Source: Rhodospirillaceae bacterium bin65 (GTDB taxonomy: Bacteria; Pseudomonadota; Alphaproteobacteria; Bin65). From it: 64,000 nucleotides of DNA. Location: positions 1 to 64,000 of the forward strand of contig MPMX01000018.1 of assembly GCA_002238725.1 (NCBI GenBank), in the 5' to 3' direction. A model generated the notes under the pieces. The model made no database searches. It had not been told where the DNA came from and saw only the letters and a program-made list of their open reading frames with translations. How positions within the stretch are numbered: the first letter of the stretch is position 1; each line of letters opens with the position of its first letter. Position numbers and translations under genes: made by a program. Below are positions 34,949 to 43,357 of this stretch, one piece after another.

Positions 34949-35506
34949 ATGACCGTCCTTCGCACCTTCGCCCTGCCGCCATCGATCGCCCGGCTAGGCG
35001 AAATCGTCCAGTTGGCGTTCATGGCGCGCGATTTCGAGGCCGGGCTTCGCTTCTGGAGCGAGACGATGGGCGCCGGCCCGTTCTTCGTCATCGACCATGT
35101 CAGGTTCGCCGAGGCGCGCTACCGCGGCGCGCCGGCACAAATGGATATAGCGGTCGGCATCGGCTACTGGGGCGACCTCCAGATCGAATTCGTGCATCAG
35201 CACAACGACGCGCCGTCGATTTTCCACGACTGGCAGAAGGACGGGCGCGAGGGGCTGCACCATATCGGCATTCTCGTCGGCGACATCGCGATGGCGGAAA
35301 GAGCGTGTATCGACGCCGGCGCCTCGGTGCTGCTGGAGGGCACGATGTCCGGCGAGCGCGGCCGCTTCTTCTATGCCCGGATGGCCGATTCGGCCCCGTT
35401 TCTGGAGGTCATCGAGCCGACCGGCAAACTGCTGAAAGGCTTCGAATACATGCGCGGGGCCGCGCGGAACTGGGACGGCCGCGACCCGGTCCGCCGCAGA
35501 CCGTGA
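34949..35506 (+). CDS. VOC-superfamily (glyoxalase/dioxygenase fold) protein, 185 aa
   Basis: Two beta-alpha-beta-beta-beta modules: IVQLAFMARDFEAGLRFWSE at the start, and EGLHHIGILVGDIAMAERAC in the middle with the His-x-Gly metal position, ending FLEVIEPTG. This resembles the glyoxalase_4 branch that includes methylmalonyl-CoA epimerases and isomerases. Last gene of the rightward operon, convergent with the acyl-CoA ligase 20 bp away. Possible roles are epimerisation or ring cleavage of the hydroxylated intermediate; the sequence does not decide. Confidence 0.82.
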   Translation: MTVLRTFALPPSIARLGEIVQLAFMARDFEAGLRFWSETMGAGPFFVIDHVRFAEARYRGAPAQMDIAVGIGYWGDLQIEFVHQHNDAPSIFHDWQKDGREGLHHIGILVGDIAMAERACIDAGASVLLEGTMSGERGRFFYARMADSAPFLEVIEPTGKLLKGFEYMRGAARNWDGRDPVRRRP

Positions 35507-35525
35507 CCGTGGCGGGAATTTCGGG

Positions 35526-37148
35526 CTAAACCGGCGTATCCTTGCCGGTGAGCCCGAGTTCTTCGATCAACCGGTCGCGCAGCTTGAATTTCTGGATCTT
35601 GGTCGCGCCCATCGGCCATTCGGAAACGAATCGAACGTGGCGCGGCACCTTGAATCCGGCCACCTTGCCCTTGCAAAAGGCGATGATGTCCCCTTCGCTG
35701 ACGGCGCCCGGGGACTTCAGTTCGACAAAGGCGGCGGGCACCTCGACCAGCCGGTCGTCCGGGCAGCCGACGACCTGGCACAGCCTGACCTCGGGATGGC
35801 TGCCGACCAGCGTTTCGATTTCGAGCGCCGCAACATTCTCGCCCCCGACCTTCAACATGTCCTTGGTGCGGCCGTGAAACATGACATGGCCGGCCTCGTC
35901 GACCGAGCCGATGTCGCCGGTGTGCAGCCATCCGTCTTTCAGGGCTTCCGCAGTCTTTTCCCGGTCCTTGTAGTAGCCGTCGATGATGCCGTAGCCGCGG
36001 ATCGCGATCTCGCCATGGTCGCCCGGTGGCACTTCCCCGCCGTCCGGATCGACGATCCTGACTTCCAGCCCCTGCAGCGGCGTCCCGAGGCGCGCGATGC
36101 GCGCTGCGTAGGAATCGTCGAGCCGGCTCGTCGAAACGGTCCCGGCGGCTTCGGTCAGGCCATAAGTGCTGACCTGAAACGCATTCGGCATCGCGCGGTC
36201 CAACGTCCTGCGCGCCGGCTCCGGCTGCATCGCGAGGCTGCTGTTCATCAGACGGGTTTTCGACAGATCCCGCGCCGCAAAGTCCGGGTGATTTATCAGG
36301 TCGGCGATGATCGGCCAGAAGGCCGCATAGTTGATCGTCACCCCCTCGTCCTCAAGCAGGCGCAGCGCGAGCCCGGCTTCGAACCGCGGCATCGTCACAT
36401 AGCGGCAGCCGACCCAGAACGACGACGCGATCGGCATGATTCCCCCGATGTGATACATCGCCAGCGGCGACCAGAACCGGTCCTGCCCCGACATCCCGTA
36501 GCGCCGGGCCAGTTCGATGCCGTTGCGCACGATGGCTTCGTGGCTGAGCAGGCAGCCCTTCGGGTTGGACGTGGTCCCCGAAGTATAGAGGACGATCCCG
36601 GTATCCCGCAGGCGCACCTGCAAGCGCCGATTGTGAACTTCGGCGACGGGAACCTCGCCCGCGAGGCCGGCAAAGGCGCGCGGGCCGATTGCGCCCGGCG
36701 CCTCGCCGCGCAGCGACACGATGGATTGCAGCGTTCCGATGCCTGCGGTCTCGTTCTCGCCCAGCGCCTCCGACAGGCGCTCGAGAAGGTTGACGCCCTC
36801 GGCGACATCGGACGTGGTGATGACCGCGACCGAGTCCGAATTGTCGACCAGATAACGCAGTTCGTTCCCGCGATAGCGCGCGTTTATCGGTACCGGGACG
36901 GCGCCCGCCAAGGCGATGCCGAACAGGATTTCGACGAATTCGACCGATGTCGGCAGGAACATCGCCACATGATCGCCCGGCCGGACCCCGAGTGCGATCA
37001 GCGCGCGCGCCCGTTCGACGCTCCGCTGCGCCAGGTCGGCGAACGTGTGGCGGGACGTCGGCAACACCAGCGCATCCGCTTCCGGCCAGCGCTCTCCGGC
37101 GCGCACGAGAAGATCGCCGATCGTCGTAGCTTCGATTGTGCTCGCCAT
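35526..37148 (-). CDS. Acyl-CoA synthetase (AMP-forming, class I adenylate-forming), 540 aa
   Basis: ATP/AMP motif VLYTSGTTSNPKGCLLSHEA, TYGLTEAAGT, the adenylate motif GWLHTGDIGSVDEAGH, and the C-terminal hinge GRTKDMLKVGGENV with catalytic Lys in GATKIQKFKLRDRL. It activates a carboxylic acid to its CoA thioester. ATG 37148 is preferred to TTG 37154, two codons upstream. Last gene of the leftward operon that begins with the ABC importer, which suggests that the imported compound is an acid made into a CoA ester. Confidence 0.92.
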   Translation of the reverse strand: MASTIEATTIGDLLVRAGERWPEADALVLPTSRHTFADLAQRSVERARALIALGVRPGDHVAMFLPTSVEFVEILFGIALAGAVPVPINARYRGNELRYLVDNSDSVAVITTSDVAEGVNLLERLSEALGENETAGIGTLQSIVSLRGEAPGAIGPRAFAGLAGEVPVAEVHNRRLQVRLRDTGIVLYTSGTTSNPKGCLLSHEAIVRNGIELARRYGMSGQDRFWSPLAMYHIGGIMPIASSFWVGCRYVTMPRFEAGLALRLLEDEGVTINYAAFWPIIADLINHPDFAARDLSKTRLMNSSLAMQPEPARRTLDRAMPNAFQVSTYGLTEAAGTVSTSRLDDSYAARIARLGTPLQGLEVRIVDPDGGEVPPGDHGEIAIRGYGIIDGYYKDREKTAEALKDGWLHTGDIGSVDEAGHVMFHGRTKDMLKVGGENVAALEIETLVGSHPEVRLCQVVGCPDDRLVEVPAAFVELKSPGAVSEGDIIAFCKGKVAGFKVPRHVRFVSEWPMGATKIQKFKLRDRLIEELGLTGKDTPV

Positions 37149-37222
37149 CTTCAAACGCCCATGGTCCGGCGGTCCGAATCGTCATTCGGCCTTGCGCGGA
37201 AGATCCTTTGTGCGCGGACGGT

Positions 37223-37690
37223 TCAGTCGGGACTTACCCATCCCGGCGCAAAATAGTCGACGCGATCGAGCACGAGGCGCCGTTCGCGGAACAGCCACCT
37301 GTCGCCGCGGCGCACCAGGATATCGTCGAAAACGCCCAGGCCGTGGGGTTTGACGTGTTCCCCGCTGGAACGTCCGACGACAAACACCACGATGGTGGTA
37401 CGCACGCCCGCTTCGTCGGGGGTCAGCGATTCGACGACCACGTTCAACATGACGTGGCGGCGCTGTTCCCTGTCGGCAAAGGTTCGCCACCGCCTCTCGA
37501 TGCCTTGACGGATGCCGGCGTTGCCCCGAAGCGGCGAGTCGACGCCCGGGTCGGGGCCGACGTGGAATTCGGCATCTTCCGTGAACAGGGCCTGGAGACC
37601 GTCGAAATCGCCCCGATCCAGGCAATTTCCGTAGTGGCCGATCATTTGGGTGATTTCGGTCGTCGCGACAGCGCGTTGCGTGCGATCCAT
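37223..37690 (-). CDS. SnoaL-like (NTF2-fold) protein, 155 aa
   Basis: An alpha+beta NTF2-like fold: ITQMIGHYGNCLDRGDFDGL, FTEDAEFHVGP, RRHVMLNVVVESL and RWLFRERRLVLDRV. The family covers ketosteroid-isomerase-like enzymes, dehydratases and small subunits; no catalytic pair is evident. ATG 37690 lies just inside the next gene's end. It is 74 bp upstream of the ligase gene and adjacent to a second family member. Confidence 0.85.
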   Translation of the reverse strand: MDRTQRAVATTEITQMIGHYGNCLDRGDFDGLQALFTEDAEFHVGPDPGVDSPLRGNAGIRQGIERRWRTFADREQRRHVMLNVVVESLTPDEAGVRTTIVVFVVGRSSGEHVKPHGLGVFDDILVRRGDRWLFRERRLVLDRVDYFAPGWVSPD

Positions 37691-37692
37691 CG

Positions 37693-38136
37693 TCAGGTCC
37701 CCAGCGCGTCGAGCACCAGCCGACGCTCCGCGATCAGCCAGGAGCCGTCCATCCGCCGCAAGCGGTCGTGATAGACGCCGGTGCCGCGCAGTTCGACGGG
37801 GCCGCCGCTCTTCGGGACCGACAGGACGGTCAGGAAGCATCGGGTGACCGCTTCATCGTCGCCGAGCTCGTCGATCACGATATTGGTTATCAGATGGCGG
37901 CGCTGATCGACTTTGGATACGACGTCGTAGCGCCCTTCGAGAGTCTCGCGGACTTTTTGGCGTCCGATCGCAGGCAGCGCGACAATTTTCGGGTCCGGCG
38001 TAATGTCGAAAGTCGCGTCGCTGGCGAAAAGCGTTTCCAGACGGTCGAATTCCCCATCGTCGACGTAGACCGCGTAGCGACAAAGGACTTCCGATATCTC
38101 CTGCCGCGAGGCGGCTGCGTCCCGTGCGCTCAGCAT
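37693..38136 (-). CDS. SnoaL-like (NTF2-fold) protein, 147 aa
   Basis: The same fold as its downstream neighbour: ISEVLCRYAVYVDDGEFDRL, FASDATFDITPDP, RRHLITNIVIDEL and SWLIAERRLVLDAL. The two share layout and the RRH motif but differ strongly elsewhere, suggesting an old tandem duplication and perhaps a heteromeric enzyme. They are separated by only two bases. Placement between amidohydrolase and ligase indicates the same pathway. Confidence 0.85.
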   Translation of the reverse strand: MLSARDAAASRQEISEVLCRYAVYVDDGEFDRLETLFASDATFDITPDPKIVALPAIGRQKVRETLEGRYDVVSKVDQRRHLITNIVIDELGDDEAVTRCFLTVLSVPKSGGPVELRGTGVYHDRLRRMDGSWLIAERRLVLDALGT

Positions 38137-38172
38137 CCATTTGCTCCCGGTAGTTCGGCGTCCATCCGGCGG

Positions 38173-39042
38173 CTAATTTGCAGCTGCCGCGCTGGCCGCA
38201 ATACGCGCCAGCAGCCTGTCGGCGTTGCCGAACAGCACGTTGTCCGCAACGTCGCCGTTGAAAGGCAGGGTTCGGAACCTACGGAGCGTTTCCCCCAAAG
38301 GCGCGAAGGGATAGGCCGACGCATACAGCATCTTGTGGCCGATCATGGTGTTTGCGGCTTCGACCAGAACCTCCGCGCCGGGCGCAAAGTGGTAGAACGA
38401 ATTTTCGAAATAGACATTCTCGCAGCGCCACGCGACGGCGATCATTTCAAGCGGAAACGGCCATCCGCCGTGCGACGCAATCAGGACCAGATCCGGGAAT
38501 CGTTTCGCGACAATGTCGATCGCAAGCGGCGTGGAATTCCGAAGCGGCGTCGGGATGCCCGGCAACCCGCCCAAGGTCACGACCGCCGGTACGCCGAGGT
38601 CGCTGCACATCCGGTAGATGACGTCGAACCTTTCGTCGTCCGGCGCGGCTTGCAGCAAGAACGGATCGAAACAGACGCCGAGCAGGCCGAGGTCGCGCAC
38701 GGCGCGCCTGGCAGCCTCGGCGGCCGACTCCGGGTTGCTGGCGTCCACGCCGGCAAAGCCGACGATCCGGTCGGGGGCGGCGCGTACGCATTCGGCGACG
38801 AAGTCATTGGTCAGCGTCCAGTCCGGGTCGGTGCCGGACCGGTCCCGCGCGGCAAAGACGGCGCGTTCTATGCCCGCGTTGTCGAGCTGCTTGAGAAAGC
38901 CGTCGAGCGATTCCTCGTCGGCCGTGTACTCGCCGTATTTCATACCGCCGGCTTCGGTGCGGATGGTCCTGGTGCGGCGCGCCAGGTAACGCGCCCATTC
39001 CGGGGTGTTCGGCCGCGCCCGGAAATCGATCACGCCGCTCAT
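38173..39042 (-). CDS. Amidohydrolase_2-family protein with altered metal site, 289 aa
   Basis: A TIM-barrel protein of the ACMSD/resorcylate decarboxylase family (PF04909): GFAGVDASNPESAAEAARRA, LIASHGGWPFPLEMIAVAWR, and VYFENSFYHFAPG. The N-terminal HxH metal motif is replaced by R8-A-R10 (VIDFRARP). The late Asp of GSDxP is A243 (YASAYPF), while H191 of SHGG is retained. Metal-dependent hydrolysis or decarboxylation is therefore doubtful. It overlaps the ABC ATPase gene by four bases. Confidence 0.82.
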   Translation of the reverse strand: MSGVIDFRARPNTPEWARYLARRTRTIRTEAGGMKYGEYTADEESLDGFLKQLDNAGIERAVFAARDRSGTDPDWTLTNDFVAECVRAAPDRIVGFAGVDASNPESAAEAARRAVRDLGLLGVCFDPFLLQAAPDDERFDVIYRMCSDLGVPAVVTLGGLPGIPTPLRNSTPLAIDIVAKRFPDLVLIASHGGWPFPLEMIAVAWRCENVYFENSFYHFAPGAEVLVEAANTMIGHKMLYASAYPFAPLGETLRRFRTLPFNGDVADNVLFGNADRLLARIAASAAAAN

Positions 39043-39872
39043 GTGCGCCTATCATCCTCCGCGATGATGGGCACAATCTCCTTGCGCAGAACGGACCAGA
39101 TCGCGTCGCGCAATTCGGTGACCCGGTCGCCGTGGGCGCGCAAATCGTCGGTCACGTCGAATGTGGAAACGATCCGGCCCGGCCGCGTTCCCATCACCAG
39201 GATCCGGTCGGACAGACGAATCGCTTCGTCGACGCTATGGGTCACGAAGATAATCGTCTGACGCGTCTCCGTGCGAAGCCTCGCCAACAGGTCCTGGAGG
39301 ATCTCGCGGGTGATCGCGTCAGCGCCGCTGAACGGCTCGTCCATCAGCATCACCTTGGGCGCGCACGCAATTCCGCGCGCCAGCGCGGTACGCTGTTGCA
39401 TGCCGCCCGACAGCTGCCAGATGTGGTGGTCCGCGAACCCGTCCAGCCCGACCATCTTCAGATTTTCGAGGGCCCGCTCCCGTCTTTCCGCGCGCCCGAC
39501 ACCCGCCACCTCCATCGGGAATTCGACATTTGCGGCGACCGTGCGCCACGGAAACAGCGCATATTGCTGGAAGATGACCACATGGTCGGGGCCCGGTCCC
39601 TCGATCTCCTCCCCGTCCATGAGAACCCGGCCGCGCGTCGGCGTCTGCAAGCCGGCAACGATCTCCAGCAGAGTCGTCTTGCCGCAGCCGCTCGGCCCGA
39701 CCAGGCTGACGAACTCGCGATCCGCGACGGCGCAATTCACCTCTGTCAGCGCGAGGAACGTGCCGCCGGTTTCCGTGGCGAATTCCTTCGTCACGCCCTC
39801 GATCGCGATCTTCGCTTGTTGCGGCACGGCGTTCGCTGCGGGTCGATCGGCGGACGCAACGACCGAAGTCAC
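39039..39872 (-). CDS. ABC transporter ATP-binding protein, NitT/TauT family, 277 aa
   Basis: Walker A GPSGCGKTT, Q-loop FQQYALFPWRTV, signature LSGGMQQRTALARG, Walker B VMLMDEPFSGAD and H-loop THSVDEAIRLSDRI. The YALFPWRTV segment and order are those of SsuB/TauB-type ATPases, which energise uptake of sulfonates, nitrate, taurine, aromatic acids or pyrimidine precursors. It overlaps the permease gene upstream and the amidohydrolase downstream, so all are translationally linked. Confidence 0.92.
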   Translation of the reverse strand: MTSVVASADRPAANAVPQQAKIAIEGVTKEFATETGGTFLALTEVNCAVADREFVSLVGPSGCGKTTLLEIVAGLQTPTRGRVLMDGEEIEGPGPDHVVIFQQYALFPWRTVAANVEFPMEVAGVGRAERRERALENLKMVGLDGFADHHIWQLSGGMQQRTALARGIACAPKVMLMDEPFSGADAITREILQDLLARLRTETRQTIIFVTHSVDEAIRLSDRILVMGTRPGRIVSTFDVTDDLRAHGDRVTELRDAIWSVLRKEIVPIIAEDDRRT

Positions 39873-40735
39873 CCGCGGCCTTTCCAGGGAATGAGCACTT
39901 TCTCGATCCAGAGAAGGCTGTAGTTGAGCACGATGCCGAACCCGGCCAGAATCAGGATCGCCGCGTACATCTCGGGTATTTTGAAAATGTACTGATTATT
40001 CAGGATGAGATAGCCGATTCCGGAATCGGCGCCGATCATCTCCGCCGCAACAAGGACCAGGAACGCATAGGACGCGCCGAGCCTGATGCCCGTCATGGTC
40101 GTCGGCAGGGCCGAAGGCAGGGCGACCTTGAAGAACAGATGGCGCCGCCCCGCACCGAGCGTGCGTGCGGCCTTGACCAGCCTGACGTCTACATTCTGCG
40201 CGCCGCTGATCGTATTCAGAAGGATCGGCCACAGCGCGGCCCAGAGCACGATCGCGACCTGGGACCGGATACCCAGGCCCAGAAAGAGCAGGAACACCGG
40301 CAACATGGCGAGCGGCGGCAATTGCCGTAAAAACTCGATCACCGGACTGAGGGCGCGCGAGAAGGATTTGACGAACCCGATGATCAGCCCGAGCGGGATG
40401 CCGACCGCGATGGCGAGCGCCAGGCCGATACCGCCCCGCTCGAGGCTCGATCCGAGGTGGGGAAATATCTCGCCGCTGGTGAAATAGGTAACGGCGACGG
40501 ACAGCGCCGTCGACGGCGGCGCCAGCAGCGAAGCGCTGACCCAGTTGAGCTGCGCCACCACTTCCCATAGCAGAAACACCGAAAAAATCGGCAGACTGGA
40601 GACCAGGACCACGCCCAGCAATCCGGACGGCTTTTTCCAGCCGGGAAATGGCGGCCGCCAGACGCGCGAACGCGCTTTGTCGAGCGTCTGCCCGACATGC
40701 ATTCCGGTCGTCTGACGGCCGTCGGTCTGTAACAT
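39869..40735 (-). CDS. ABC transporter permease, NitT/TauT (SsuC/TauC-like) family, 288 aa
   Basis: An inner-membrane permease with about six helices and the BPD_transp_1 loop (VKAARTLGAGRRHLFFKVAL, then PSALPTTMTGIRLG). ATG 40735 gives a short basic N-terminus; an internal ATG at 40702 is also possible. The frame extends upstream into the end of the receptor gene and is not credible there. It pairs with the ATPase and receptor of the same operon. Confidence 0.9.
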   Translation of the reverse strand: MLQTDGRQTTGMHVGQTLDKARSRVWRPPFPGWKKPSGLLGVVLVSSLPIFSVFLLWEVVAQLNWVSASLLAPPSTALSVAVTYFTSGEIFPHLGSSLERGGIGLALAIAVGIPLGLIIGFVKSFSRALSPVIEFLRQLPPLAMLPVFLLFLGLGIRSQVAIVLWAALWPILLNTISGAQNVDVRLVKAARTLGAGRRHLFFKVALPSALPTTMTGIRLGASYAFLVLVAAEMIGADSGIGYLILNNQYIFKIPEMYAAILILAGFGIVLNYSLLWIEKVLIPWKGRG

Positions 40736-40778
40736 CGTCCGCGGGGTGCGGTCGCGGTCTCCTGTGGCGGAACCCGTG

Positions 40779-41789
40779 TCAGCAACCCGGGTTGAAGCGG
40801 TTGGTGAACCATCCGGCGGGCTTGACGCTTCCGGCCTTGATAGCGCCCAGGTTGGTGAGAATCTTGATCCATTCGGCCGCCGCCCCGGCATCGACACAGC
40901 CGCCCTTGGCGAACTTGGGAATCAGCAGGAGATTTTCAGGCAGGCCCGTCCGCTTGGCGATGATTTTCGTGGCCGCCTCCGGGTTCTTGTCGATGAACGC
41001 CATTGCATCCTTCATCCCGGCGACGAACGCCCGCACGATGTCGGGATTCTTCTCGGTGTATTCGGTGGTGAACGTGTAGGCCGAATACAGTTTGGCCGAA
41101 GGCGGCAAGGCGTCGTTGTCCTTGGCGAGCAGGTGCAGCTTGCCCGGATTCTTCCGGGTGCAGGCGATGTAGAACAGGCTGTACAACGCAACGGCATCGA
41201 CCTGCTTGGTGAGCAGCGCCTCGCACATCGACGGGAGCGGAACCGTCAGGCGCCGCACTTTCGAAAGATCGAGCCCCGCGCCCTTGACGAATCCGGCCAG
41301 GATATAGTCTGCGTAGGAACCCGCATTGTGGATCCCCACCGTCTTGCCGATCAGGTCCTTGGCGGTCTTGACCCCACTCCCTGCGAGCGAATAGAGCCGG
41401 AAATCGCCGTCGGTGGAAATGATACCGGCCAGCACGGTCGTTATCTTTGCGCCGCCGGCCAGCGCCTGGATCGTCGGCGGTGCGCCCCAACCCTGGCCCG
41501 TCGGCACATGGCCGGCGATCATCGCCTGCATGCCGCGCACGCCGTGGCCGACCTGCTTCACCAGTTCGACGTCCAGGTTATACTTCTTGAAGAACCCCTG
41601 ATCCTTCGCGATCTGCTCGGGCGAGAAGTACGGCACCATGAGCATCTTGAACGGCGTCAGTTTCTTCAGTTTGGCGTCCTGTGCGGCGGCAGGATTGCCG
41701 GCCAGCAGAAGTGCGCCGGCCACGGCCAGCACAGCAAGTTTCACGACGCCCCGGCACCATGACGGTGCGTGGTTCCAGTACGCAGACAT
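40779..41789 (-). CDS. ABC transporter substrate-binding protein (SsuA/TauA/NMT1-like), 336 aa
   Basis: A periplasmic receptor. The signal peptide is about residues 1-36 (VVKLAVLAVAGALLLAGNPA, cleaved near AAAQDA). The mature part has FKMLMVPYFSPEQIAKDQGF, GKTVGIHNAGSYADYI and the usual type II periplasmic-binding fold. ATG 41789 has GGAGGG 7 bp upstream. First gene of the leftward import operon. Ligand unknown; the neighbouring CoA ligase suggests a carboxylate. Confidence 0.9.
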   Translation of the reverse strand: MSAYWNHAPSWCRGVVKLAVLAVAGALLLAGNPAAAQDAKLKKLTPFKMLMVPYFSPEQIAKDQGFFKKYNLDVELVKQVGHGVRGMQAMIAGHVPTGQGWGAPPTIQALAGGAKITTVLAGIISTDGDFRLYSLAGSGVKTAKDLIGKTVGIHNAGSYADYILAGFVKGAGLDLSKVRRLTVPLPSMCEALLTKQVDAVALYSLFYIACTRKNPGKLHLLAKDNDALPPSAKLYSAYTFTTEYTEKNPDIVRAFVAGMKDAMAFIDKNPEAATKIIAKRTGLPENLLLIPKFAKGGCVDAGAAAEWIKILTNLGAIKAGSVKPAGWFTNRFNPGC

Positions 41790-42187
41790 AGGGTACCCTC
41801 CCTCTTGGATCCTGTTGCCGCCACCCCGGATATCGTGGAGGGGGCTCGAACCGATTCCATAATATACATTATACACTATCCCGACTCGCGCGACGCGGCA
41901 CGAAAAAAATGGGATTCATGCGCCTGACCGGCCAAGCCCGCCGACCGGCGGGTTGGCAGCAATCCTGGTCGGTGCACCTGCAAACGCCGCGAAACCGGGT
42001 GTGCCGGCACAGGCCGGGCAACCGGATTGCGGGCTTTGCCGCCGGCCGCCTCGGGTACGAATCAAACCCTTGTCGCCGTTTGCCGAATCGCTTTGCGGCG
42101 CGGGATCGTGTTACTCGTTTTGTCGGCGCACCGGCTCAACGATGGCGCGCTCGGCCGCCCGCGACGACGTTGGAATCGGATCGAAAG
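41790..42187. other. Divergent regulatory region without genes
   Basis: 398 bp between the leftward import operon and the rightward SDR. It contains an AT-rich cluster at about 41855-41882; the rest is GC-rich and unremarkable. No regulator gene is present. Confidence 0.4.
41868..41873 (-). promoter_or_regulatory. Candidate -10 box of the ABC importer operon
   Basis: On the minus strand the sequence is TATAAT inside GTGTATAATGTATATTATGG, a partly palindromic block 79 bp upstream of the receptor start. The -35 position has no consensus. It may be an activator-dependent promoter or an operator. Confidence 0.35.
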
Positions 42188-43066
42188 ATGTCAGACGCAC
42201 AGATCGACAACGCCGGCGAAAAATGGCGCCTCGGGAGCGATGTCCTTGCCGGGCGCCCGACCGTCTTCCGCAACGACCTGTTGGCCGGCCAGGTGTTCCT
42301 GGTCAGCGGCGGCGGCACGGGAATGGGCCGCGTGATGACGTTCCTGCTCGCCCGGCTTGGCGCCCGGGTCGTGATTTGCGGGCGGCGCGAGGCGGTCTTG
42401 CAGGAAACACGGGATGAGGTTGCCGAGGCGGTCGGCGGCAAGGTGCATGCGGTGCCGATGTCGATTCGCGAGCCCCATGCCGTCGATCGGCTCATGGACG
42501 AGACCTTCTCGAAATTCGGCCGTCTCGACAGCCTGGTCAACAACGCCGGAGGTCAGTTCCATCAGGACGCGATCGAGTACAGCCATAAAGGATGGCAGAC
42601 GGTCATCGACCTCAACCTGAACGGAACCTGGTACATGATGCAGGCTGCGGCCAGGCGATGGCGCGAACGAAAGACGCCGGGCAGCATCGTCAGCATCGTT
42701 GCCGTGGTATCGCGCGGCCTGCCCCAGATCGCCCACACCTGCGCCGCCCGGGCGGGCGTGATCGGTCTGACGCGGAGCCTGGCCGTTGAATGGGCGCCCC
42801 TCGATATCCGGGTCAACTGCATCGCGCCGGGCTCGATTTCGACGGAAGGGCTCGCGGTCTATCCGCCGCAAGCGAGCGCCCGGCTTCGCGACGCCAATCC
42901 GCTGCGCCGCCTCGGCGATCCATGGGACATCGCCGAAGGCGTCGTCTATCTTTCCGCCGCCAGCGGGAATTTCATCACGGGTGAGCTCCTGGCCATCGAC
43001 GGCGGCTTCCAGATGTGGGGCAATCCCTGGCCGGGTGGCGTGCCGGATCATTTCAACGTCGTGTGA
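42188..43066 (+). CDS. SDR-family protein resembling peroxisomal trans-2-enoyl-CoA reductase (PECR), 292 aa
   Basis: SGGGTGMGR is the cofactor motif, NNAGGQF is present, and IVAVVSRGLPQIAHTCAARA followed by GVIGLTRSLAVEWA stands where other SDRs have Tyr-x3-Lys. Human PECR has a closely similar HSGAARAGV segment, so this is a normal feature of the enoyl-CoA or dienoyl-CoA reductase branch. ATG 42188 is chosen by fit to the family; the frame is open far upstream. It likely reduces an unsaturated acyl-CoA of the pathway. Divergent from the import operon. Confidence 0.83.
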   Translation: MSDAQIDNAGEKWRLGSDVLAGRPTVFRNDLLAGQVFLVSGGGTGMGRVMTFLLARLGARVVICGRREAVLQETRDEVAEAVGGKVHAVPMSIREPHAVDRLMDETFSKFGRLDSLVNNAGGQFHQDAIEYSHKGWQTVIDLNLNGTWYMMQAAARRWRERKTPGSIVSIVAVVSRGLPQIAHTCAARAGVIGLTRSLAVEWAPLDIRVNCIAPGSISTEGLAVYPPQASARLRDANPLRRLGDPWDIAEGVVYLSAASGNFITGELLAIDGGFQMWGNPWPGGVPDHFNVV

Positions 43067-43300
43067 CCGCCATCGAGGAGACGCGGGGTTTACGGGAACC
43101 CTACGCTCTCCAGCCTGCCTCGTTGGGTGCGCCGCGCAAACCGAATCGGCCGCCTTCGATCATCCGCGTTTCCTGTCGCCCGGTCTCGCGTTCGGTTGCC
43201 GGTCGGTGTTGTTCGGAGTGGCCGTTTGACCCCCCGGCATAAAGGCGAATCGCTACGTTGCTGCGCCGGGCGGCCTTCAAAGTGCGTGCCGAACACCACC

Positions 43301-43344
43301 TGAAGGGGCGTATCGAAAGCCAGTCCTGAGATTGTCGAAGGGGG
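43301..43344. repeat. Hybrid palindromic element (type A end plus type B unit)
   Basis: GGGGCGTATCGAAAGC is followed by CCTGAGATTGTCGAAGGGG. It lies between convergent genes (43066 and 43358) and shows the two repeat families side by side. Confidence 0.6.
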
Positions 43345-43357
43345 CGGACTTCGCACC

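Noticed and set aside
42188-43066. Loss of Tyr-x3-Lys in the SDR as an anomaly
   Set aside because: Human PECR and related enoyl-CoA reductases have a nearly identical HxxAARAG segment, so this is a family feature.
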